NCBI RefSeq assembly: GCF_000313135.1
Contig: NW_004457376.1
Span: forward strand, 41,758-77,880
Direction of reading: 5' to 3'
Length of the DNA stretch: 36,123 nucleotides
From: Acanthamoeba castellanii str. Neff
Lineage: Eukaryota > Discosea > Longamoebia > Acanthamoebidae
Shown here: positions 18,883 through 30,332 of the stretch, piece by piece
Position numbering within the stretch: position 1 is the first letter of the stretch
Layout: each line of letters starts with the position of its first letter
The notes under the pieces: model-generated
The model's database searches: none
Told to the model about the DNA's origin: nothing
The model's input: the letters and a program-made list of their open reading frames with translations, nothing else
Made by a program: the position numbers and the translations under genes

Positions 18883-21101
18883 TCAGGCGAGGAAGAGCTC
18901 GACGTATCGCGGACCCAAGTAGCCCCGGTTCTTCTCCCGCAGCGCCCTGTAGCCCTCTTCGGCCTGCTTAAACGACACCCAGGCCTCCCCCGTGCTATAG
19001 CCCGCCTGATCCCTTCCCAACTGGGGAACACTCGAAGTCAGCAACACGGCGATATTGGGGGGGGGAGGGTGATACAAGAGGATGTGTGTACCTGGACGGA
19101 CTCGGGAATGATGTCGTAGCCAGCAAAGAATTCGATGATCTCTTGAGGCGACGTTCGGTACGGCACACCTGGCAAAGAGAGACCGGGTGTGAGTGTTGGC
19201 CGGGGCAAGCTGTTGCCCTCTTCTGAGATCATTGCGCCGCAAGCGTACCCCGAATTTGTATGGTGACGCCCTTGGACGCATCACCAGACGCGCCTGGAGG
19301 GACACTGGGGGCCGCCGGTGCTGCGTACGGCCGCTAGGAGCGATAGCGGGAGCCGCTCCGTCGTAGGGTGCCGGAATTGGGGGAGCGGGGTGAACAGGGT
19401 AGGCCGGGGCGGTGGGCGCCGTCGAGGCCGTGTTCCACCCAGAGGCGGCTGCCTGTTGCATCATCATGGCAAGCTGCGACTGGGCCGTCGGAGCCCCGTG
19501 GGAGCGAGCCTGCGCTTGGGCCGCCTGTTGACTGAGAGCTGTTGTAAGCTGGAGAAGAGCGATCGTGGGGTCCACGCCTGGCGCGCCGAGGGGTCCGCCC
19601 ATTCCCGTTCCCATCGGGGGCATGTTGCCGTGCGCCATCGGGTTGTAGCCTCCGGGGTTGTAGCCGCTCGGGTTGTAGCCTCCGGGATTGTAGCCGCTCG
19701 GGTCGTTGTAGCTCGGAGGGTTGCTGTATCCGCCAGCGTACTGCGGCGGATAGCCGTAGGACGGTCCGGGCATCCTGCCGGGGCCGGCCATGTGGCCAGG
19801 GTCCGGGCCGGGATAATGGTGCGGCATGTGCGGAGGTGGGCGCTGGTGATCGTTGTAGGAGGGCGGGCCTTGGTGCTGATGATGGTAGCGGCTGGGAGGC
19901 TCGCCGTGCGATAGAGACGACATAAGTTCGTGCCTCGAGGACCCGAAGATCTCGACATAGCGGCTGCCCATGTGCTGGCGGTTCTTGGACATGGCGTGCT
20001 CCCATTGGGCCTCGTTGTCGAACTCGGCGAAGGCGTCGCCCGACGGCCGGCCAGAGCCGGTGAGAATGATGTGGACCCGACGCGCGGGCATCGGCGCAAA
20101 CCAGTTCGCAATTTCCTCCTCCGTGGCGCTGAAGGGAAGACCGCGCAAGCGCACCACCCACTCGCCGTCGCCCTCTTCCGCGCCAGGAGGGCCGGTCGGA
20201 GGACCGCCATAGCCACCGCGATGTTCTGTGCACCATGATGCGTCAAGTTGTTAGCGAAAGGTGCGCATCCTGCCAAGTATATGTATGGAGAGAGCAGCAG
20301 CCACGTACCGTGCCCGTGCCCGTGATCGTGCCCATGTCCGTGATCGTGACCTCGACCATAGCCGCCACGCTGTTGTTGAAGGTCGCGAGTGGTCTGCTGG
20401 CGCCGCATCACGTTGATCAGCTCGGGTTTGTTGCTGCGGAAGAGCTCGATGTAGCGCGAGCCCATCTGGTCGCGGTGCCTCTCCAGCGCTCGTCGGGCGT
20501 CTTCGTCCGAGCCGAACTGCACGTAGGCCTCGCCTGTCACCCGCCCGTCGGGATTCTTGCAGATGAGGACGCCGCCATCGAGCACACGCACGCCCGCCTG
20601 CTCGAAGAAGGCTACGATCTCGCCCTCCGTGGCCCGAAATGGCAGCCCGCGCATGCGGACGACAGCCGCGCACTGGAGGTCGTCTTCATTCGTGGCGGCA
20701 GCTGATGCACCTTCTGTGACTCCGCGTGCCAGCATCTGTGCCTTCTCCATGTCGGACTGAGGGCAAGCGAACACCTCAATGTACCGCTGGCCCATTCTCT
20801 CCTTGTCCTTGGCCAGGGCCTTCACGAAAGTCTCTTCGTTGTCGAAGTGAGCATAGCCCTCGCCTGTGGCACAGGCACCCACTCTGGTCGTATCAAACAG
20901 AGGGTATAAAAGAGAGGATTGGAGGTGGAATTAATTACCTGTAGGACGACCAGATGGCGATAGTGCAAGAAGGATGGAAGGCAGCCCATCCTTTCCATCG
21001 GGTGCAAACGTCAACCCCTGGAAGAAGTTTTTAATGTCATCCTCGGTGGCTTGCCAAGGAAGCCCGCGTAGCCGCACAACAAATTCACTCGTACTGCACA
21101 T
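18883..21101 (-). CDS. Four-qRRM RNA-binding protein (hnRNP H/F - ESRP type)
   Basis: Likely RNA-splicing or processing factor. Four quasi-RRMs are visible: [19 protein letters not shown] (about 21050-21095) with [13 protein letters not shown] and [28 protein letters not shown] (about 20610-20670) with [13 protein letters not shown] and [30 protein letters not shown] (about 20110-20165) with [21 protein letters not shown] then [14 protein letters not shown] (about 19130-19260) with GEAWVSFKQ and [12 protein letters not shown] to the TGA at 18883. The G-R-Y-[IV]-E-[LIV]-F ends are diagnostic of qRRMs. A Pro/Gly/Tyr/Gln-rich linker (about 19400-19925) separates qRRM3 and qRRM4. The simplest start is the ATG at 21101 (MCSTSEF). 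An alternative is the ATG at 21162 with AG, then a 64-nt intron giving MSTSEF. A frame break near 19294-19328 needs either a 35-nt intron or a sequence correction. Confidence 0.85.
19635..19740 (-). repeat. [10 protein letters not shown] tandem repeats in qRRM linker
   Basis: Within the coding strand the linker repeats S/G-G-Y-N-P several times ([20 protein letters not shown]), encoded by a DNA unit of about 30 bp present in two near-identical copies plus partial copies. Tyr/Gly/Asn-rich repeats of this type are typical of prion-like, phase-separating linkers in hnRNPs. Confidence 0.85.
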
Positions 21102-21378
21102 TATAGCACGGCATCATGGTGAGCTTACTTCAAGGCCAGGGGCAGTGAGAGGAGTACCTCATGGCTGCTCGAGTTGATGCGTGCAGAGGATGATTGAGGC
21201 AAAAAACCTTTTCTTTTCTTTTCCTCGCTTGCAACTTGAATTTTCCTTCCGGACTTTCGCGGCATATTTCTGGGAAGGGACAGGCCTCCGCGCAGTTTGC
21301 CGGCGAGCAGGACATCGTGCGCATCTCTTCCGTTCGCTCTTCGTAGATCCTTTCATTTCTCCTTTCCATCTTCGTGCC
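21102..21378. promoter_or_regulatory. Divergent promoter region, qRRM gene / mitochondrial EF-Tu
   Basis: 277 bp between opposed start codons (217 bp if the qRRM gene starts at 21162). Positions 21200-21250 are T/A-rich (aaaaaaccttttcttttcttttcc). No defined element is identified. Confidence 0.45.
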
Positions 21379-23057
21379 ATGGCCTCCAGGAGCTTCTCTC
21401 GTCTCGGGTTCTCTTCCCAGATCACCGCGCCCGCCCGCCTCACTCTGCCCCTCCGATCTAGGGCTGATTTTTCGCGCACCCTCCCCTGTGGTACCGCAAT
21501 TCATCTGTGCCCCCCCCCCCAAAGCGCTTTTGTTGATCTCCTAACCCAACAAAATGCAGCCTATGCTGGAGCTCAGTCGTACTCCACCTACCGCGCTAAG
21601 CCCCACTTCAACATTTGCACGATCGGTCACGTCGATCACGGCAAGACCACCCTCACTGCCGCCATCACTAAGGTGCTCGCCGACACCGGTCTGGCCAAGT
21701 TCCGCGATTACCAGTCCATCGACAAGGTGCGCCATTTTCTTTTTTCCCCCAATTGCATCGTGTGGTGAGATGTGCGGCGCATGGCACTCACATCTGGCGC
21801 TGCTTGCTCCGGCAAACAGGCTCCGGAGGAAATTCGCAGGGGTATCACCATTAATGCTTCTCACGTCGAGTACGAGACCGACAAGAGGCACTACGGTCAC
21901 GTCGACAACCCCGGTCATGCTGAGTTCATCAAGAACATGATTACTGGTAACCCCTGCCCAGCCCTTCTTTAATAACGATGTGCTGCTCACCCCCCTCCCA
22001 AACAAATTTCCCGTTGCCACCCTGCAGGTACCTCGCTGACGGACGGTGCTATCCTTGTGGTGGACTGCTCCACTGGCCCCATGCCCCAGACCCGTGAGCA
22101 CATTCTGCTCGCCAGGCAGGTCGGCGTCAAGAACATCGTCGTGTGGCTCAACAAGTGCGACCTCATTCCCGACAAGGAGCTCCAGGACATGGTGGCCATG
22201 GAGATCCGCGAGGAGCTGACCCGATACGAGTACAACGGCGACTCTACCCCCATCATCCACGGTTCCGCCCTCGAGGCTATCGAGCTCAAGGACACCGAGT
22301 ACGGTATTCAGGCGATCAGGAAGCTCCTCGCCACCGTCGACGAGCTCCCTCAGCCCGAGCGACAAACCGACAAGCCCTTCCTGATGGCCATTGAGGCTCT
22401 CTACACCATCTCCGGTCGCGGCACCGTCGCCACTGGTTCGTTTTCTCTCTTCTCGAGGACCCGTTTCGTTTCCGCCAGCCTCCCTTCTTCATCTCATCCG
22501 CCTTTCTTCTCCCGTGTGCAGGTGTGGTTGAGCAGGGTAAGGTCAAGATCGGCGACGAAGTCGAGGTCCTGGGCATGCAGGAGGACGCCAAGAAGATCAA
22601 GGGTGTCGTCACTGGTATCGAGACCTTCCACAAGCAGATGGAGGAGGGCTTCGCCGGCGACAGCATTGGTCTCCTCCTCCGTGGCCCCAACAGGGATGAC
22701 CTCAAGAGGGGTCAGGTCGTCGGCAAGCCCGGCACCCTGTCGGCTCACAAGAAGTTCGAGGCCAACGTCTACGTGCTCACCAAGGAGGAGGGCGGTCGCC
22801 ACACCCCCTTCGGTGCTGGCTACGCTCCCCAGATGTTCTTCCGTACCGCCAACGTCACCGGTAAGGTCATGATGGAGGGCGACAAGGTCGCCGTGCCCGG
22901 CGAGACCATGAACGTCGGCTTCGAGACCATCTGGCCCATGCCCCTGTCCGAGGGACTCAAGTTCTCCTGCCGCGAGGGTGGCATGACCGTCGCCGCCGGC
23001 GTCATTACCAAGGTCTTCCCCATGGAGGAGGAGGGCAAGAAGAAGAAGGGCAAGTAA
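21379..23057 (+). CDS. TUFM: Mitochondrial elongation factor Tu
   Basis: Translation GTPase that delivers aminoacyl-tRNA to the mitochondrial ribosome. The ATG at 21379 begins [20 protein letters not shown], an Arg/Ser-rich presequence without acidic residues, consistent with a mitochondrial leader. An intron with a C-run (about 21491-21556) probably follows. G1 is [11 protein letters not shown] (about 21630), the effector region is [16 protein letters not shown]3 is VDNPGH, G4 is NKCD (about 22155) and G5 is GSALEA. Domains II and III follow: GRGTVATG joined to [54 protein letters not shown], and [14 protein letters not shown] with a Lys-rich tail, TAA at 23055-23057. G3 has Asn where most EF-Tu have Cys (VDCPGH). 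The bacterial-like sequence plus presequence and introns show an organelle-derived nuclear gene. Confidence 0.93.
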
Positions 23058-23559
23058 GCGGTGCGCGCACATCGCCAACCGACAACATGATACGAACGAG
23101 AGAGAAGGGGAACGAACGATGAGCACAACAAAATACAGAGCACCGTTGGTTGTCAAAACACACCGATCTGGCTCTTTTTTCGGCTCGTGCGCTCTCTCGC
23201 CAAGGCCCGAGCGCTCGGGCCAAAAGGCGGAAGTCTTACCACCAACTGCGTAACTCCGTGCAACCAAGCGGGTCTGCTTGGTGGGTAGCGGTTAGCGAGA
23301 CGCGGCTTGTTGGAGTGGACGAAGGAGGAAAAATCGTTCTGTTCGTGCCTCTTTCCCTCCCTTAATCTGCGCGACAGACGCGTGTGGCGGATACCAACGC
23401 ATTTTCTACCCCTCTCTTTTTCTTCCCATTTCCCGCGACTCATCCGCGCATCCTCTCCATTACCTGAGCCATCCATCACCATCTACAACTCGCGGCCTGT
23501 CTGGAAAGCGATTCGATCGGTTCCACTTGACCACGAGATAATTCAAACGTAGAAGAAAG
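23058..23559. other. Intergenic between EF-Tu and MARK-like kinase
   Basis: 502 bp, both neighbours on the plus strand. It must hold the EF-Tu 3' UTR and the kinase promoter and 5' UTR. Pyrimidine-rich sequence at about 23340-23480 is probably 5' UTR or promoter. No tRNA, repeat or additional gene is seen. Confidence 0.6.
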
Positions 23560-26381
<2,822 letters not shown>

Positions 26382-26976
26382 GGCCAGTCTGTGTCTGCCA
26401 GAGCAGGCTCTCGTTCGCTGGTTGGCCAGCCCTGAGCCCCTGTCCCTGAGCCGAGCCACGAGGGCGGGTCCGCTGCTGGTGGTGTATATACACGATTCTC
26501 TGTATTTATCTGTGCTCTCTGTGGCGCTGTATTTATTGAGGAGTCACCTGTACATGTAAACATATGTTCTCTCACTTGCTGTCTCTCGCACCCTATAGGC
26601 AACAACACCCTCCTGAAGCTTCATCGCCCTCGGGAGTTTAGCCACGGGTCGACAGGAAGGGGCCAGTAAATTGGGCCGCAGCGCCGTAGCTACGCGAGAG
26701 ACAACAACAACCGCAGCACGGAGAGAGTCTGAGTTCTGTTGCCTTGTCTACCCGCAAACAGCGCTCCAGAAGCGTCGCCGCCTTACAGATTGATCGAGGC
26801 TTTACTTCTACTAAACGACTGCTCTACCACGTACGTGAGTGCCTCGAGTGTTGTTGTTTTTGTTGGTTAGAGGGGGGAACATCCATTAATCGTTGCCTAT
26901 CTGCCGCGATTTGATTCTCAACGTTTTTATTGATCGCACCTTCTTCCTTTTGCACCACCCAGATACAAACATCACA
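26382..26976. other. Intergenic between MARK-like and GCK-III kinases
   Basis: 595 bp that must contain the MARK-like 3' UTR and the GCK-III promoter and 5' UTR. A perfect 12-bp palindrome, gtgtatatacac, lies at 26482-26493, with AT-rich ctgtatttat-type sequence nearby. No RNA gene or repeat is recognised. Confidence 0.6.
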
Positions 26977-28761
26977 ATGGTACGGATCATCAATCCCACG
27001 ACTACCATCTGCTACCTTGCACAATGTACTAAGCGCGAATCATCCTTCTCTTTCAGCAGGGCCACGCAGACCCCGAAGAGCTCTATGAGAAGCAGGAGAG
27101 AATTGGAAAGGGTTCCTTCGGCGAGGTGTACAAGGGGTACGTGTTCGGTTCGCAGCCACGCACGAATGACTAGCCGGGCTATCTCTGACAGCTTCGATTC
27201 CTCAAAAAGGGTTGATAAGAAGACAAAGAAGGCCGTCGCCATCAAAATCATAGACTTGGAGGATGCTGAGGACGAAATCGAGGACATTCAACAAGAAATT
27301 GCCGTGCTCTCCCAATGCGAGAGCTCCCATGTGACTCGATACTTCGGCTCCTATCTCAAAGATACCAAGCTATGGATTATTATGGAATTCCTTGCTGGCG
27401 GCTCTGTGCTCGACCTGGTACCTGCCTCCTCCCGACCCTCCTCCGTTTCAGGCAACACTCTGACCTCCTGCTCCTTCTTGTTTTAAAGATGAAACCCGGC
27501 CCCATGGACGAGGCCTACATCGCTATCATCACCCGAGAGCTGCTCAAGGGTCTGGAGTACTTGCACAAGGAAGGAAAGATCCACCGTGACATCAAAGGTA
27601 ACCACCGTGAACTCTGGCCTTGAAGGCAGTGCCGTCTCACGCTTGCACGCCTATCCTGTTGTACGTCCAGCCGCCAACATCCTCCTGTCGGGAACCGGTT
27701 CTGTTAAGCTGGCCGACTTTGGCGTGGCCGGACAGCTTACGGACCAGATGACGAAGCGCAACACCTTCGTCGGTACTCCCTTCTGGATGGCTCCCGAGGT
27801 CATCAAGCAGGCTGGCTACGACTCCAAGGCCGACATTTGGTCGCTCGGCATCACGGCGATCGAGATGGCCAAGGGCGAGCCGCCCTACGCCGACCTCCAC
27901 CCCATGCGCGTGCTCTTCCTGATCCCGAAGAACGGGCCTCCCACGCTCGAGGGCAACTTCACCAAGAAGTTCAAGGACTTCGTGGCGCAGTGCCTCAAGA
28001 AGGATCCCAACGAGCGACCCACCGCCAAGGAGCTGCTGAAGCACCCATTCGTCAAGGGAGCCAAGAAGACGGGTTCTCTCGTCGACCTCATCGAGCGGCG
28101 CAAGAAATGGCAGCAGGCGATGGGCCACGCTGACTCGGACGATGACGACGACGATCACCCTTCTGATGAGTACGCGCCTTCCTTTGTTTCGTGTCATAAC
28201 AGCCAACGTGCTATGCTGTCGGCATCTCACACGCCGAACCCGCAGTGCCCAGGATGTGGACGAGCCATGGGACTTTAGTTCCGACGACGAGAAGCCGCAG
28301 CCCAAGCCAAAGGAGAAGACCTCCGAGAAGCCGCGCTCTTCGCGCTCAACGGAAACAAAGAAGAACGGCGATGAGAAGTCGGGGTCGGGTTCATCAGATT
28401 CCAAACACAAGCGGGACAAGTCCTCTTCGTACGTGTCCATCCATCATCTATGTTTTGCGCAGCCGTGGGCGATGATGGCGGCGAGCTTACCCATTCATGC
28501 CTCATTAGGGAGAAGGAGAAGAGCAGCACCGACAAGAGCGGCGAGAAGGCGGTCGCGCCTGCGGCTGGCGGCAACAGTCGGCCCTCGGCTCTCACCTCAG
28601 TCATCTACCCCGTGCTTTCGAAGCTGCTCAAGAGCACAACCGACGAGAACGTCATCTCGTCACTGGCCCAGCTCAAGATCGCCTTCGACAACGCCGAGAA
28701 GTCGCAACCAGGCATCACGCACACGATGATTGCGCAGATCATCGAAACCCTCAAGCGCTAA
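26977..28761 (+). CDS. GCK-III (MST3/MST4/YSK1-like) STE20 kinase
   Basis: The ATG at 26977-26979 is followed at once by a 77-nt intron (26980-27056). The next exon reads [20 protein letters not shown]. Kinase landmarks: [59 protein letters not shown] (across an intron), [13 protein letters not shown], the activation segment [15 protein letters not shown], and [20 protein letters not shown]. The [16 protein letters not shown] block is specific to GCK-III. Acidic and Lys/Ser-rich linkers follow. The C-terminus has a helical dimer segment ending [17 protein letters not shown], resembling the CCM3/PDCD10-binding tail of STK24/25/26. GCK-III kinases work in STRIPAK complexes and Golgi/cytoskeletal signalling. 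The Dictyostelium counterpart is SvkA. The stop TAA is at 28759-28761. Confidence 0.93.
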
Positions 28762-29221
28762 GCGGGCGAAACCCCTCCGAGTCTGTCTTCGCTCTCCGCT
28801 CTTTTCCTCCTCCCTCGCGGTCCTCTCAGCACACCATCGTATCACCCTATTTAAAGCCCAGGCCTCGGAGCACCATCGCGAGACACCATCTTCTCTTCTC
28901 TCGCTCGCTACCATCAACCACCAACGCACGCCCTCTTTCCTCTCCCTCTCTCTTCTTCACCTTCTCCGCTGAGGCTGCGGGCGTGTAGCCTGTGTTTTGC
29001 TGTAAATTTGATGCTCTGTCTCTTCTCTTGTTGACCCTCCCCCGCTAATAAACGGACCCTCATCACCAAGAACCCTGCGTCTTCGTCTTGGTTGTTTTAC
29101 GAGCTTGCACGGCGTTTGAAAGTGGAACGTGTTGAGTTGGCAACAGGGGTATGTACAAGACCCTCGGTACAGGAAACCGTTTCGGTAGAAGGGGAAGAGA
29201 GAGAGGGAGGGTGAGTCCTCT
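28762..29221. other. Convergent 3' region, GCK-III / ATG8
   Basis: 460 bp between two stop codons. T/C-rich sequence at about 28800-28970, then an AATAAA on the plus strand. It holds both 3' UTRs and polyadenylation sites. No gene is seen. Confidence 0.6.
29047..29052 (+). terminator. Poly(A) signal AATAAA, GCK-III kinase
   Basis: A canonical AATAAA lies about 285 bases after the kinase stop codon and about 170 bases before the ATG8 stop on the other strand. A T-rich segment (ttggttgtttta) about 35 bases further on could be the downstream element. Confidence 0.5.
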
Positions 29222-29837
29222 CTACTGGCCGAACGTGTTCTCGCCCGAGTAGGTGATGTAGAGGAAACCATCCTCGTCCTTGTACTTGGCGTAGATGTGC
29301 GACATGAGTTCGGCTGCAGCACAGAGGAAGGACGTAGGTTAGAAGAAACGAAACAACAGAACCAAAAGGGTCTCACAGGTGTGAACCCACAGAAGGAAGG
29401 AGGAGAGGGCAGCAATACATACCAGTAGGGGGCAGAACGTTATTAACAAAGAGGAAGATGGCCTTCTCGGGGCTTAGCTTCATGTGCTTCCTGATCTCGT
29501 ACACGAACTTGCCCACAGTAATGTCGGCAGGCACCAGGAACCTTCAATACAAAAGAGTCAGCAACGGACCGCCGCGTGATCATCATTGAGCGATTATGAT
29601 GCGTACTTCTTCTTGTCGATGTCGGGGGCATCGCTCTTGGGCGCTTTCTCCACAATCACGGGAATGCGGTCGGGGTACTTGGCCCTGATGCGGTCGGCGA
29701 CCTCACGCCTCTTGTCTGCAGTATAAAAGGGAACATATCCATGAGCTTCCTGTTTCTAATTTCGCATCAATGATGCCTTTCATTCACCAGAAGCTCCCCT
29801 TACCAAGAGAATGTTCCTCCTTGAATGGCTTCTGCAT
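29222..29837 (-). CDS. ATG8: ATG8 (LC3/GABARAP family) autophagy ubiquitin-like protein
   Basis: Ubiquitin-like modifier conjugated to phosphatidylethanolamine on autophagosome membranes. The ATG at 29837 gives [11 protein letters not shown]. Exons then join as [67 protein letters not shown] and [20 protein letters not shown], ending SGENTFGQ and TAG at 29222-29224. The length is about 117 residues, normal for the family. The Gly needed for lipidation is followed by one Gln, so ATG4 protease must remove a single residue. Three introns interrupt it. The second 3' splice site reads ttgaag. It shares its upstream region with the DOCK gene. Confidence 0.95.
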
Positions 29838-30332
29838 GTTGGTCGAATTGATGGATGGGGTGATGCTGCTGGATGGAGATCCTTCTAGTCTGATGTCTTG
29901 ATGTCGATCTGTACGCGTCTTTCTGTGGTGTGAAATTGTTCAGCTGCCGCAGCAGTTGTTCTGTCGAACTTTCCCTCCAGTGTGCTTCAGCGATTGTCCA
30001 CCCTTAATATGTCGGTCCACACGTGCATACACAAAAGAAGAAAAGAAAAAAAGAAAAGAAAAAAAGAACGCGCTAAAGAATCCTCTCGGCCATGCCGCGT
30101 GTGGCGTGTATGTTCACACCACTCTCCCTGGTGACTGTAATCACGTACGCCCTCGGCACTGTGCACTCTCCCAATGCGCCGGACGTCGTGTTGGTGTGTC
30201 GAGGCTTCGGGTGTTTCTCCTTTTTCCGCTCGGGGGAAATTGGCGGGTGCCCCTCGGGCCGCGAAGAACTGCGCGCAACGTCAAGAGTAGAAGAGGTTTG
30301 GTGGTTTATTTGGTTGCTTGGTCGTGGGAAAG
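29838..30332. promoter_or_regulatory. Divergent promoter region, ATG8 / DOCK, with poly-purine tract
   Basis: 495 bp between opposed start codons. At about 30033-30068 the plus strand is a pure A/G stretch built of aagaaaa/aagaaaaaaag units, a possible nucleosome-excluding or triplex-forming element. The rest is unremarkable mixed sequence. Confidence 0.5.
30035..30070. repeat. Poly-purine A/G tract
   Basis: About 35 consecutive purines, mostly adenine with single guanines, arranged as near-repeats of aaaagaaaaaaag. It lies about 200 bp upstream of the ATG8 start and about 265 bp upstream of the DOCK start. Confidence 0.85.

Noticed and set aside
26382..26976. Possible tRNA or small RNA gene in the largest gene-free stretch
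   Set aside because: No A/B box pair or cloverleaf arms could be seen. The 12-bp palindrome at 26482 is too short to call a structure.
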